From contig JAKIHM010000007.1 of the NCBI GenBank assembly GCA_021608145.1, positions 22,295-86,294 of the forward strand: a stretch of 64,000 nucleotides of DNA, given 5' to 3'. The DNA comes from Thermovorax subterraneus (lineage in GTDB: Bacteria > Bacillota > Thermosediminibacteria > Thermosediminibacterales > Thermosediminibacteraceae). Position 1 is the stretch's first letter, and each line of letters opens with the position of its first letter. Shown here piece by piece: positions 16,529 through 24,999 of this stretch. The notes under the pieces are model-generated. The model was not told the DNA's origin and made no database searches. It saw only the letters and a list, made by a program, of their open reading frames with translations. The position numbers were made by a program, and so were the translations under genes.

Positions 16529-16558
16529 GCATATCCACCTCCTCCTATATTTCAATAC

Positions 16559-16587
16559 CATAGTATGTGAAGGAGGTTGAGCAGGTT
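16559..16587 (-). promoter_or_regulatory. Sigma-K/E-like promoter of the 37-aa peptide gene
   Basis: Minus strand AACC, 16 bases, CATACTATG, the same layout as the cotJ promoter. Confidence 0.6.
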
Positions 16588-16695
16588 ACAGAAAACCATT
16601 ATTGGTAGAACATTTTACAAAATAATATTTGTTGTGGAAAATCAAAGGGAAAATTTTTATCCCTAAAATGCTTTTCGGTTAATAGGTAAATAAAA

Positions 16696-16725
16696 AGAAA
16701 AAGAGGGATTAATCCCTCTTGGATT
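16696..16725 (-). terminator. Terminator of the thiF-cysK operon
   Basis: AAGAGGGATTAATCCCTCTT is a near-perfect palindrome followed on the minus strand by a T run, ten bases after the cysK stop. Confidence 0.85.
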
Positions 16726-16732
16726 TTGTTAA

Positions 16733-17671
16733 TCACTCAGAAGGAAAGAGCCCTTCTACGCTTAAGTAGCGTTCGCCTGTATCAGGAAGGACCGTAACTA
16801 CCAGGTTACCTGGTCTAAAATTGCGGGCCACTTTTTGTGCTGCGAAAACCGCAGCACCTGCGGAAATTCCGGCAAGAATTCCCTCTTTTGTTGAAAGCTC
16901 TCGGGCAGTTTCAAAAGCTTCTTCATTGGTTACTGTTATAATTTCGTCAATTAGGTCAAGGTCCAATACTTTCGGTATGAAACCGGCACCTATTCCCTGA
17001 ATTTTGTGGATTCCTGGCTTTCCTCCTGACAGCACTGGTGACGATGCCGGTTCTACTGCCACTATCTTCAGATTGGGAAATTCTTTTTTTAACACCCGCG
17101 CGACACCGGTTATCGTGCCTCCAGTGCCTACCCCGGCTACAAAAGCGTCAAGTTTCCCTCCGGTCTGCTCTAATATTTCTAAAGCTGTTGTTTTTTCATG
17201 GATATCAGGATTAGCTGGGTTCTCGAATTGCTGAGGCATGAAAGAATCCTTGATTTCCTTTGTTAGTTCCAAAGCCTTTTCTACAGCTCCCCTCATTCCC
17301 AATTCTGGAGGAGTAAGGACGAATTCGGCGCCATAGGCCTTCAAAAGCTTGCGCCTCTCTACGCTCATTGAAGCAGGCATCACCAATATCAACCGGTATC
17401 CTTTAACGGCACATACCATTGCAAGGCCTATGCCTGTATTACCGCTGGTTGGTTCTATAATCGTTGAGCCCGGTTTTAAAATCCCCTTTTTTTCGGCGTC
17501 TAATATCATGCTGTAAGCTATTCGATCTTTTACACTCCCGCCGGGGTTAAAGGATTCGAGTTTTGCTGCAATGATTGCTCCCTCCTTTGGCGATAACTTC
17601 GAGAGCCGGACCATAGGAGTGCTGCCGATAAGATCCAAAATGGAATTAAAAATGCGGTTTGTCCTTTCCAT
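16733..17671 (-). CDS. cysK: Cysteine synthase, second copy
   Basis: A 312-aa O-acetylserine sulfhydrylase. K48 in GGSVKDRIA binds [11 protein letters not shown] and the phosphate loop [10 protein letters not shown] are canonical. Unlike the copy at 6.2 kb it keeps the TSGNTG loop, and so is the better candidate for true cysteine synthesis. GAGGTG precedes the ATG at 17669-17671. It lies 14 bases behind a ThiF-like gene, an arrangement seen where cysteine is made from a protein thiocarboxylate, but no sulfur-carrier protein is encoded nearby. Confidence 0.93.
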   Translation of the reverse strand: MERTNRIFNSILDLIGSTPMVRLSKLSPKEGAIIAAKLESFNPGGSVKDRIAYSMILDAEKKGILKPGSTIIEPTSGNTGIGLAMVCAVKGYRLILVMPASMSVERRKLLKAYGAEFVLTPPELGMRGAVEKALELTKEIKDSFMPQQFENPANPDIHEKTTALEILEQTGGKLDAFVAGVGTGGTITGVARVLKKEFPNLKIVAVEPASSPVLSGGKPGIHKIQGIGAGFIPKVLDLDLIDEIITVTNEEAFETARELSTKEGILAGISAGAAVFAAQKVARNFRPGNLVVTVLPDTGERYLSVEGLFPSE

Positions 17672-17685
17672 AAGTATTCACCTCC

Positions 17686-19065
17686 TCAATTATTTTTGCA
17701 AACAAAATCGTAGTTTCCACCTAAATCTTTTATTGAAGGATTTTCGCCACATATTGGGCATTTGTCATTTTTCGATAGAACAGGTGTAATAAAGTTAAGT
17801 TCTAGTGAATCGAAAATTAAAAATCTCCCAGATAAAAGCTTCCCACAGCCTCCAAAAATTTTTACGGCTTCTATAGCCTCAATAGTTCCCATTACTCCAG
17901 GTACTGGTCCTAACACGCCAGTTTCGGCGCAGGATAGAACGGCTCCTGCTTGGGGCATTTTAGGGAAAACGCACCGGTAGCACGGGCCTTTTCCTGGCAA
18001 AATTGTCATCGCTATTCCTTCGAATCTCAGTACTGCGGCTTCGGCAAGAGGCTTTCCTGCAAGGACACAGGCGTCGTTTAAGAGATAGCGGCTTGGCAGG
18101 TTATCGACGCCGTCAACTATGATGTCATAATCCTTTATTATTTCAAGGGCATTTTTGTTGTTGAAACGAACATTGTACTTCTCAATATTTATTCCGGAAT
18201 TTATTTTTTTCAAAAACATTTCAGCGGATTCAGCTTTAGGGATTCCTATGCGTGAAGTCGAATGAAGAATTTGCCTATTTAAGTTGCTCATCTCTACAAT
18301 ATCGCTGTCTAAAAGGCCGATATTTTTAACCCCTGCCAATGCGAGGGAAAAGGCAGCCGGAGAGCCGAGCCCGCCACTTCCGACTATGAGGACTTTCAAA
18401 GTGGAAAGGTTTTTTCCCCTGAGTGGGTCTTCCGTTGATATTTCTTCAAGGGGTTTAAAGTCTTTTATGGATTTAAATTCCATATCCAGCAAGTTGTAAT
18501 AAAGAGGTTCTTCCAATGTCCTTCCCAGGTTTAAACAGATTTTTATAGCCTCTATCGCCGAAATTGTCCCTGCAAAAAAACGAGAAAATACGAGGCCCGG
18601 AGAGTTTTCGCAAGAACCTTTCATTTTTTGTGGAAAAGTAAGCTTATTACTTCCGCAGTCTTTTGCCGTCATTAAGCATCCGTTCCAGGGACGGATGAAG
18701 CTTAGGATTTTAGGTACTCCTTTTAGTCGCTCAGATTCCTCGAAGTCGTCTGTAAAAAGGGCAAAGCTGATTTTTTCCATATTTTTAAAATTCGGAATAT
18801 CACTGTAAAACTCGACTTCCAGGTCAGGATTTAGGTCTAGTAGACCTGCTTTGAGTTCGGAAAACTCCTCTTTTTTCTTCAAAATTACATAAAGATGCCC
18901 TATGCCTGATGCGGCCAGATAATAAAGCAGCGAAAGGATGTCTTCGACGGAATCGGCCACCACTATACCTTCCGACTCCAACAGTTTTTTTTGCCCAGGG
19001 CCGCTGATTTCAGGCATGATAATATGTCTCATATACCTTGTTATTTGTTCCTTTGAGAGGATCAC
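17686..19065 (-). CDS. Tandem ThiF/MoeB-type E1-like protein with a degenerate first half
   Basis: A 459-aa protein made of two E1-like halves. Residues ~1-215 begin like MoeB (ITRYMRHIIMPEISGPGQKKL) and end like the MoeB subunit interface, but lack the Gly-rich ATP loop. Residues ~220-459 are a complete ThiF/HesA domain: VLIVGSGGLGSPAA, DSDIVEMSNLNRQ, the Asp of DYDIIVDGVDN, and zinc Cys pairs CYRC and CPIC. It should adenylate the C-terminus of a ThiS/MoaD-like carrier. Start GTG 19065 is preferred (AGGGGTGGT just upstream); a TTG five codons earlier is possible. Upstream of cysK in one operon. Confidence 0.85.
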   Translation of the reverse strand: MILSKEQITRYMRHIIMPEISGPGQKKLLESEGIVVADSVEDILSLLYYLAASGIGHLYVILKKKEEFSELKAGLLDLNPDLEVEFYSDIPNFKNMEKISFALFTDDFEESERLKGVPKILSFIRPWNGCLMTAKDCGSNKLTFPQKMKGSCENSPGLVFSRFFAGTISAIEAIKICLNLGRTLEEPLYYNLLDMEFKSIKDFKPLEEISTEDPLRGKNLSTLKVLIVGSGGLGSPAAFSLALAGVKNIGLLDSDIVEMSNLNRQILHSTSRIGIPKAESAEMFLKKINSGINIEKYNVRFNNKNALEIIKDYDIIVDGVDNLPSRYLLNDACVLAGKPLAEAAVLRFEGIAMTILPGKGPCYRCVFPKMPQAGAVLSCAETGVLGPVPGVMGTIEAIEAVKIFGGCGKLLSGRFLIFDSLELNFITPVLSKNDKCPICGENPSIKDLGGNYDFVCKNN

Positions 19066-19118
19066 AGCACCACCCCTCAAAATAATTCCGTGTAAACTGA
19101 TAAAAATATTATACTTTA

Positions 19119-19147
19119 ATTATAAAGTTAACTATATAGATTGTCAA
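19119..19147 (-). promoter_or_regulatory. Consensus sigma-A promoter of the thiF-cysK operon
   Basis: Minus strand TTGACA (19147-19142), 17 bases, TATAAT (19124-19119): a perfect consensus promoter starting immediately after the bioY terminator. Confidence 0.9.
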
Positions 19148-19184
19148 ACAAAAAAAGAGAACCTTCGTGTGAGGTTCTCTATCA
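19148..19184 (-). terminator. Terminator of bioY
   Basis: AGAGAACCT / AGGTTCTCT hairpin followed on the minus strand by TTTTTTT, directly after the bioY stop. Confidence 0.9.
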
Positions 19185-19742
19185 TTAGCTGTTTGAAACC
19201 CTTTGGAAAATATTATTTTTTCTCAGCGGAAAAGCTATAAGAGATACGAGCAGTGCTTTTGCAATATCCCCAGGGATAAAAGGCAGCACCCCGGCTGTTA
19301 TTGCGGAAATCATATCCATCCCGGTTACAAATGCAAGGTGCGAAGTTCCTATAATATAAACGATTACAATGCCGCCTAATACATTTGAAAATAGCAGTTT
19401 AGCAAAAGTGGTATTTCCTCTTTTAAGTAACGAAGCTATTATGTATGCTGCAAGGGGCCAGCTCATTATATAACCGCCTGTAGGACCTAAAAGTACTCCG
19501 ATTCCCGCTGTTCCAAGGGCAAAAAATGGTATTCCGGCAATTCTCATAAGGATGTAAACTATAAGACTTAAAAGAGCAGTTTTAGGTGGTAAAAGGCTCC
19601 CTGCCAACATGACCGCTAGGGTTTGCAATGTTATGGGAACAGGGCTGAAAGGGAGGGGAATTCGTATGTAGCTAAATACCGCCGTGAGCGAGGCAAAAAG
19701 TGAGCAGAAAGCAATCTCTTTTGCCGTGAGTTTTTTGTTCAT
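19185..19742 (-). CDS. bioY: BioY, biotin transporter substrate-binding membrane protein
   Basis: A 185-aa BioY (ECF S-component) with six hydrophobic helices. The family blocks IPLPFSPVPITLQTLAVMLAG, the glycine-rich LLGPTGGYIMSWPLAAY and the C-terminal FIPGDIAKALL are all present. It imports biotin with a shared ECF energising module encoded elsewhere. A BirA-type operator overlaps the promoter, so biotin should repress it. No biotin biosynthesis genes lie nearby, suggesting scavenging. Confidence 0.95.
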   Translation of the reverse strand: MNKKLTAKEIAFCSLFASLTAVFSYIRIPLPFSPVPITLQTLAVMLAGSLLPPKTALLSLIVYILMRIAGIPFFALGTAGIGVLLGPTGGYIMSWPLAAYIIASLLKRGNTTFAKLLFSNVLGGIVIVYIIGTSHLAFVTGMDMISAITAGVLPFIPGDIAKALLVSLIAFPLRKNNIFQRVSNS

Positions 19743-19781
19743 AGAGGTTTAAACTCCTTTCACAGTTATTTTTTTAAGGAT

Positions 19782-19835
19782 ATTTTAATATTTACCAAAG
19801 AAATTGTCAACTAAATACAAAGATAAAGTTAACAA
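19782..19835 (-). promoter_or_regulatory. bioY promoter overlapped by a BirA operator
   Basis: Operator TTGTCAAC-N16-GTTAACAA at 19804-19835 is the Firmicute BirA palindrome. The minus-strand promoter TTGACA (19810-19805), 17 bases, TAAAAT (19787-19782) has its -35 inside one operator arm, so biotin-bound BirA would block RNA polymerase. Confidence 0.85.
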
Positions 19836-19940
19836 ATAATTTTCCAATCGTAATTAAATCCCTGTTATAACCTGTTATAAATAAAAAAAATAAGGTAAAA
19901 TAAAAAGAGGATTTTTAGAGAAACCGCAAAGGGGGAATTA

Positions 19941-20153
19941 ATGATGCCGGACATTACTTTGAAAGTTTTAGGCATGTCCTGTATGCACTGCAAACACGCT
20001 GTAGAGTCAGCGGTAAAGGCCCTGCCCGGCATAGAAAAAGTTGAGGCGAAGGTGGAGGAAGGAAAGGTTGAGGTCTCCTTTGACCCTTCAAAAGTTTCCA
20101 TTGAACAAATTACATCCGCGATAGAGGATGCAGGGTACGATGTGGAAAAATAA
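19941..20153 (+). CDS. copZ: CopZ-like copper chaperone (HMA domain)
   Basis: A single 70-aa HMA domain with the Cu(I) site C15-x-x-C18 in GMSCMHC and the usual beta-alpha-beta-beta-alpha-beta length. It would hand copper to CopA or a repressor. The first ATG follows GGGGGAATTA. It stands alone about 5 kb from copA, in its own transcript ended by a terminator, and no CsoR-type palindrome is visible upstream. Confidence 0.9.
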   Translation: MMPDITLKVLGMSCMHCKHAVESAVKALPGIEKVEAKVEEGKVEVSFDPSKVSIEQITSAIEDAGYDVEK

Positions 20154-20162
20154 TTGACAGAT

Positions 20163-20206
20163 TCAGATTTTATGCTCCTTATGGGGCATAAAATCTTTTT
20201 TTATTG
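20163..20206 (+). terminator. Terminator of copZ
   Basis: GATTTTATGCTCC / GGGGCATAAAATC stem with a TTAT loop, followed by TTTTTTTATT. Confidence 0.9.
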
Positions 20207-20289
20207 CTTAAAAACTAGGGGTATTTTCCACTTGTCTTGCTCCGAACAAATATGGTACACTATAAATAATGTGGAGGAAGGCGGTTTTT

Positions 20290-20673
20290 ATGCTGACTAA
20301 GGGCGATAAGATTTTAATTGCAACGGTAATTTTGGTGGCGTTTGTAATTTTTACAGGATTTCAAATTTATGGCTTTACTGGCGGGAAAACCTATGCCGTT
20401 ATAGAAATAAATGGGAAAGAATATCAAAAGATTTCTCTTGGTAAAGATGGACCCAAGATGCAGTTAAAGGTAGCAGGATTTATAGGCGATGTTGTACTTG
20501 AAATTGATAGAGACAAGGTCAGGGTAGTTGCTTCTGATTGCCCTGATAAGGATTGTGTACGTCAAGGGTGGGTGTCCAAGCCTGGACAGACGCTGGTATG
20601 TCTTCCTAATAGAGTTGTCGTTAAGATTCAAAACACGGAATCCACGAATGAGGTGGATGGCGTAAGCTTTTAA
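20290..20673 (+). CDS. NusG domain II-containing secreted/anchored protein
   Basis: A 127-aa protein: an N-terminal helix (residues ~8-27) and a NusG_II-type beta domain (TYAVIEINGKEYQKISL ... ASDCPDKDCVRQGW ... QTLVCLPNRVVVKI). Three Cys (CPDKDC plus VCLP) are conserved in the family. Function unknown. In Firmicutes it regularly precedes the Gx transporter gene as here. ATG 20290 is chosen because GGAGGAAGG lies just upstream; an ATG at 20269 would precede that site. Confidence 0.87.
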   Translation: MLTKGDKILIATVILVAFVIFTGFQIYGFTGGKTYAVIEINGKEYQKISLGKDGPKMQLKVAGFIGDVVLEIDRDKVRVVASDCPDKDCVRQGWVSKPGQTLVCLPNRVVVKIQNTESTNEVDGVSF

Positions 20674-20698
20674 GCAATTATTTACAGGGATGATTTTT

Positions 20699-21229
20699 AT
20701 GGCAAAAACAAAAAAATTAGTATATCTGTCGTTGCTGGTAGCCGGAGGAGTTGCCCTCCACGTAATAGAGAGCATGATACCGGTGCCTTTCCCGGTGCCC
20801 GGCGCAAAGCTAGGCCTTGCCAATATCATTTCTCTGCTAGCGATAGTACTTTACGGAACTAGAGAAGGGTTAGAAGTAAACATCTTGCGTTGCTTAATAG
20901 GCTCATTTTTGGGAGGTTCAATGTCAAGTCTGATTTACAGCCTTTCAGGAGCAATATCAAGTACTCTGGTGATGGGATTTGCCGTTAAGTACTTTGAAAA
21001 AGTTTTTAGCCTAGTTGGCGTGAGCATACTAGGGAGCATAACCCATAATTTTGCCCAGGTGACTGTGGCCAGCGTCGTCCTTTCCACCTTTGGGATATAT
21101 TCCTACCTGCCTTTTTTAATGGTTGTGGGACTTCTAACTGGGGGCTTCACCGGGCTTGCGGCAAATTTTGCAAAGGAAAAACTCTCCGGAAGCGTCGGCC
21201 TTATGGAGACGGTTGACAGAAGGAGATGA
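20699..21229 (+). CDS. Gx-family membrane protein (formerly heptaprenyl diphosphate synthase component I)
   Basis: A 176-aa integral membrane protein with five to six helices and the family's PFPVPGAKLGLANIISLLA block. Often annotated as heptaprenyl diphosphate synthase component I, but it resembles ECF-type S components, so the enzymatic name is doubtful. ATG 20699 is 9 bases behind CAGGGA; ATG 20690 would touch it. It follows the NusG-II gene and precedes maf, a conserved order. Confidence 0.88.
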   Translation: MAKTKKLVYLSLLVAGGVALHVIESMIPVPFPVPGAKLGLANIISLLAIVLYGTREGLEVNILRCLIGSFLGGSMSSLIYSLSGAISSTLVMGFAVKYFEKVFSLVGVSILGSITHNFAQVTVASVVLSTFGIYSYLPFLMVVGLLTGGFTGLAANFAKEKLSGSVGLMETVDRRR

Positions 21230-21235
21230 ACCATA

Positions 21236-21829
21236 GTGTCCAACAACAACCTCGGTCCCAGGCTGATTTTAGCTTCGGCTTCTCCTAGAAGAAAGGAGCT
21301 TTTAAAGCAGATCGGGCTCGATTTTGAAATAATGCCGAGTGCCATCGATGAAACGGTGCCGCCCGGGATTGCGCCGGCTGTAGCAGCGGTGAAACTGGCC
21401 GAAAATAAAGCTTTAAATGTGGCAAGTCGCATAGAAGATGGAATAGTCATAGCCGCTGATACCATTGTCGCTTTAGGCGATAGAATTTTGGGAAAACCCA
21501 AGGACGAAGAGGAAGCGAGGAAGATGCTCGAAAGTTTAAGCGGAAGGTGGCATAAGGTTTTTACGGGTATCGCCGTAATCGACAGTTCCTTATCAAGAAA
21601 AATTACGGACTGCGAAGAGAGCCGGGTAAAATTCAAAAACCTTTCTTCTAGCGAAATAGAAAATTATATAAAAACTGGCGAGCCCATGGACAAAGCAGGA
21701 GCTTACGGAATCCAGGGGAAAGGGGCATTGCTTGTAGAGAAGATAGAAGGATGTTATTATAATATCGTGGGACTGCCGGTTTTCAAATTAAGCCTTTTAC
21801 TTTCGAATTTTGGAATAAGAATTCTTTGA
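21236..21829 (+). CDS. maf: Maf-like nucleoside triphosphate pyrophosphatase
   Basis: A 197-aa Maf/HAM1-fold enzyme that hydrolyses dTTP/UTP or modified nucleotides. ILASASPRRKELL at residues ~11-23 is the signature, followed by SAIDE, ADTIV and a Lys/Asp-rich GKPKDEEEARKML. GTG 21236 follows AGAAGGAGATG at a good distance. Conserved maf-radC-mreB order. Confidence 0.94.
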   Translation: MSNNNLGPRLILASASPRRKELLKQIGLDFEIMPSAIDETVPPGIAPAVAAVKLAENKALNVASRIEDGIVIAADTIVALGDRILGKPKDEEEARKMLESLSGRWHKVFTGIAVIDSSLSRKITDCEESRVKFKNLSSSEIENYIKTGEPMDKAGAYGIQGKGALLVEKIEGCYYNIVGLPVFKLSLLLSNFGIRIL

Positions 21830-21844
21830 TCAGGAGGAAATTTC

Positions 21845-22537
21845 GTGTCATCTTTAAAGATTAAAGACCTGCCTCGAGAGGCAAGACCGCGGGAGCGCAT
21901 GCAAAAATATGGGGCTGCTGCTTTAAGCGATGCGGAACTTCTTGCACTTTTGATAAGAACCGGTACCAAGGCCGAATCAGCTTTGGTGTTGGCCCAAAGG
22001 GTTTTAAAGGGAGACGGAGGAAAAACCGGCCTGGAATTTGTGGCAGAGGCAAGCTTAGAGGAGCTTTCAAAAGTTAAAGGAATCGGCCTTGCAAAGGCAG
22101 TCCAGATAAAGGCAGCCGTCGAACTAGGGCGCAGGATTTCATCCTGCTTCAAGGATTATGATGTAGTAATATCCTCACCAGTTGACGTGAAAAAATTATT
22201 AATGGAAGAAATGCGTTATTTAGACAAGGAATATTTCAAAATAGTCATGCTCAATGTTAAAAACCGCGTCATATCGGTGGAAAATATTTCAATAGGCAGT
22301 CTTAATTCGTCTATAGTTCACCCGAGAGAAGTGTTCAAGCCTGCAATTAAAAGGAGTAGTGCAGCCGTTATACTGGTTCACAACCATCCTAGCGGAGACA
22401 CGACGCCAAGCAGGGAAGATATAGAAATAACTCGCCGGCTGGTAGAAGCAGGCAAAATCCTCGGGATAGAAGTATTAGATCACATTATTTTCGGCAACTC
22501 GGATTACCTGAGCTTCAAAGAAAAAGGGCTTCTTTAA
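21845..22537 (+). CDS. radC: RadC/JAMM-domain protein
   Basis: A 230-aa RadC: helix-hairpin-helix region (residues ~60-90, VKGIGLAKAVQI) and a C-terminal JAMM metalloprotease-like domain with HNHPSGDTTPSREDI, whose two His and Asp bind zinc. The biological role is not settled. GTG 21845 follows AGGAGGAAA. It sits between maf and mreB. Confidence 0.95.
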   Translation: MSSLKIKDLPREARPRERMQKYGAAALSDAELLALLIRTGTKAESALVLAQRVLKGDGGKTGLEFVAEASLEELSKVKGIGLAKAVQIKAAVELGRRISSCFKDYDVVISSPVDVKKLLMEEMRYLDKEYFKIVMLNVKNRVISVENISIGSLNSSIVHPREVFKPAIKRSSAAVILVHNHPSGDTTPSREDIEITRRLVEAGKILGIEVLDHIIFGNSDYLSFKEKGLL

Positions 22538-22577
22538 AAAGAAAAATTCAACCAATAATGGAAAGGAGTAGCAGTAC

Positions 22578-23612
22578 ATGTTTGGACTTTTCAAGGCTCT
22601 TTCGAAAGATATAGGAATAGACCTTGGCACGGCTAACACGCTCGTGCACGTAAAAGGGAAAGGGATAGTGCTTAGAGAGCCGTCGGTAGTCGCAATTCAA
22701 AGGGATACGGGGACCATTTTAGCGGTGGGTGAAGAAGCAAAGCACATGATAGGGAGAACGCCCGGCAATATTGTGGCCATACGGCCGTTGAAAGACGGCG
22801 TAATTGCCGATTTTGATGTGACCCAAGCAATGCTGAAGCATTTCATAACGAAGGCATTGAAGACGAGGAGCTTTGTAAAACCCCGAGTGGTGGTTGGAAT
22901 ACCTTCCGGTGTTACCGAAGTGGAAAAGAGGGCCGTCATAGATGCGACGCTACAGGCAGGGGCCAGGGAAGCATATCTCATCGAAGAACCTATGGCTGCG
23001 GCCATAGGAGCAGGGCTCGAGGTGCAGGAGCCCACAGGAAATATGGTTGTGGACATCGGCGGTGGCACTACGGAAGTTGCCATCATATCCCTTGGAGGAA
23101 TTGTGACTAGCAAGTCTATCCGTGTAGGCGGAGATGAAATGGATGAAGCGATAGTAAACTACATCAAGAAAGAATACAACCTCATGATAGGAGAAAGGAC
23201 TGCGGAAGAAATCAAAATAACGATTGGGTCTGCTTTCCCTAAACCCAAAGAAGAGACCATGGAGGTAAGGGGAAGAGACTTGGTGACTGGCCTTCCAAAG
23301 ACGATAAAGGTGAACTCTGAAGAGATAAGGGAGGCCCTTGCTGAACCGGTAAACAGCATTTTGGACGCGATAAAGGTCACGCTTGAAAAAAGTCCTCCTG
23401 AACTTGCAGCAGATATAATGGACCGGGGGATAGTCATGACAGGAGGCGGTGCGCTGCTTTACGGCCTTGACAAGCTGGTAAACCACGAAACGGGAATGCC
23501 AGTTCATATTGCCGAAAATCCCATGGACTGTGTGGCGCTCGGAACGGGAAAAGCCCTTGAGGAACTGGACCTTTTAAAGCGCGTGCAGGTCTTATCGAAA
23601 AAAGTTGTTTAA
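22578..23612 (+). CDS. mreB: MreB, rod-shape actin homologue
   Basis: A 344-aa MreB that polymerises under the membrane to guide cell-wall elongation. [11 protein letters not shown] (phosphate 1), [20 protein letters not shown] (phosphate 2) and [11 protein letters not shown] (adenosine) motifs are all present, as is an amphipathic FGLFKAL N-terminus for membrane binding. AAAGGAG precedes ATG 22578. First gene of mreBCD. Confidence 0.97.
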   Translation: MFGLFKALSKDIGIDLGTANTLVHVKGKGIVLREPSVVAIQRDTGTILAVGEEAKHMIGRTPGNIVAIRPLKDGVIADFDVTQAMLKHFITKALKTRSFVKPRVVVGIPSGVTEVEKRAVIDATLQAGAREAYLIEEPMAAAIGAGLEVQEPTGNMVVDIGGGTTEVAIISLGGIVTSKSIRVGGDEMDEAIVNYIKKEYNLMIGERTAEEIKITIGSAFPKPKEETMEVRGRDLVTGLPKTIKVNSEEIREALAEPVNSILDAIKVTLEKSPPELAADIMDRGIVMTGGGALLYGLDKLVNHETGMPVHIAENPMDCVALGTGKALEELDLLKRVQVLSKKVV

Positions 23613-23627
23613 AGGGTGTGGTGCTTT

Positions 23628-24476
23628 TTGCTGCACCTTAGGAGATATAAAAAAGCTTTTTTCCTTATATTGATAGTGGTTGCCCTGAGCTTTGCAGTAA
23701 ATTCTACGGTGCACAACAGGTCTTTATTCGGTGTACTGGAGCGTCCTGTGATTTTCGTGGTAAAACCCTTACATGAAGCCTTCTCATGGATTTCCCACGG
23801 GGTGAGGGAAGCCGTTACTTCGGTTTCCCAGGTGTTTTACCTAAAGAGGGAGAATGAGGCTTTAAAGAAAGAGGTACAAGAACTTTTAGAATACAAACAT
23901 AAATTTTTAGAATACAGCGCAGAAAACGCAAGGCTTCGAAGAATGCTGGAGTTCAAGGAAAAAAATTTACAATACAATATGGTGGCTGCTGAAGTAATAG
24001 GTAGAGACCCTGGCAACTGGTTTAACGTAATAATCATCGATAAAGGTAAGAAAAACGGTATAACGGAAAATATGGCGGTAGTTACCGAGAAGGGCTTAGT
24101 CGGATACACGATGGACGTAGGGGATGACTGGGCTAAGGTGCTGATGCTTTTGGACAATAGAATGTCTGTAAGTGCGATGATACAAAGAACGAGGGACAAC
24201 GGTATTCTCAAGGGTAATATCGCTCCAGCTCCTCCGGGGTATATAAAAATGGTTTTTTTGCCTGCTGACTCTCGCATCGTGAAAGGGGATGTAGTTATAT
24301 CCTCCGGTTTAGGTGGTATAGTGCCAAAAGGTATATTGATTGGAGAAGTGGTTGAAGTGAGGAAGGAATCAGACAATTTGACCCAGTACGCAATTGTAAG
24401 GCCGGCTGTGGATTTTCAAAAGTTGGAAGAAGTTTTCGTCATCAAAGGGCAAAGGGCCGTGCCGGGGGGTGAATAG
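23628..24476 (+). CDS. mreC: MreC, rod-shape determining protein
   Basis: A 282-aa MreC: short cytoplasmic start, one helix (KAFFLILIVVALSFAV), a coiled coil (residues ~65-110) and the two beta-barrel domains (VIGRDPGNWFN, DNRMSVSAMIQRT, GDVVISSGLGGIVPKGI). It links MreB to the synthases outside. TTG 23628 has AAAGGGTG 9 bases upstream; GTG 23616 overlaps that site and is less likely. Confidence 0.94.
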   Translation: MLHLRRYKKAFFLILIVVALSFAVNSTVHNRSLFGVLERPVIFVVKPLHEAFSWISHGVREAVTSVSQVFYLKRENEALKKEVQELLEYKHKFLEYSAENARLRRMLEFKEKNLQYNMVAAEVIGRDPGNWFNVIIIDKGKKNGITENMAVVTEKGLVGYTMDVGDDWAKVLMLLDNRMSVSAMIQRTRDNGILKGNIAPAPPGYIKMVFLPADSRIVKGDVVISSGLGGIVPKGILIGEVVEVRKESDNLTQYAIVRPAVDFQKLEEVFVIKGQRAVPGGE

Positions 24477-24480
24477 CGGC

Positions 24481-24981
24481 TTGAGAGTACTTGCCTATTT
24501 CGCGATAGCTGTTTTGCTGATGGCAGCCCAGTCCACCCTGGGGGTGCTTTTTCAAATCGGCACCATTAAACCCGATTTCGTACTGGTATTGGTGCTTTGC
24601 GTGGCGTTAATTAAGGGAGAGAATGCGGGAGCCGTATACGGCCTTACAATAGGACTTCTCGAGGATATAGTTTACGGAAGTTTTCTCGGATTTAACGCAC
24701 TGATAAAGTTCCTGACCGGTTATGTGGTAGGTTACGGAACGAGAGATTTATTTAAAGGTCCCGTGGCGTTGACCATGGGCTTTGTTTTCGTTGGGACGCT
24801 GCTTTACAATCTGATATTTTTGGTAGCGTGCTGGGTTTTCGTCCCCGGGTACACCACCGGCCTTTTGGTGCCGAAAGCAGTATCTTCGGCCTTTTATAAC
24901 GCGCTGATAAGCCCTTTTGTGTACGGGGCCGTTATGAGGTTGGAAAAATTTCTGAATTTTTATTTTGAGACGAAATATTAA
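24481..24981 (+). CDS. mreD: MreD, rod-shape determining membrane protein
   Basis: A 166-aa protein with five or six hydrophobic helices and the MreD features QSTLG, KPDFVLVLVL and GLLEDIVYGSFLGFNAL. TTG 24481 follows GGGGGGTGA at about 9 bases and gives the normal MRVLAYF start; GTG 24469 overlaps mreC and the ribosome site. Confidence 0.92.
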   Translation: MRVLAYFAIAVLLMAAQSTLGVLFQIGTIKPDFVLVLVLCVALIKGENAGAVYGLTIGLLEDIVYGSFLGFNALIKFLTGYVVGYGTRDLFKGPVALTMGFVFVGTLLYNLIFLVACWVFVPGYTTGLLVPKAVSSAFYNALISPFVYGAVMRLEKFLNFYFETKY

Positions 24982-24999
24982 ATCCAGGGGAGAATTGCC

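Noticed and set aside
19861..19880. Tandem CCTGTTATAA repeat before copZ as an operator
   Set aside because: Only two short direct copies without dyad symmetry; no regulator recognises such a form to my knowledge.
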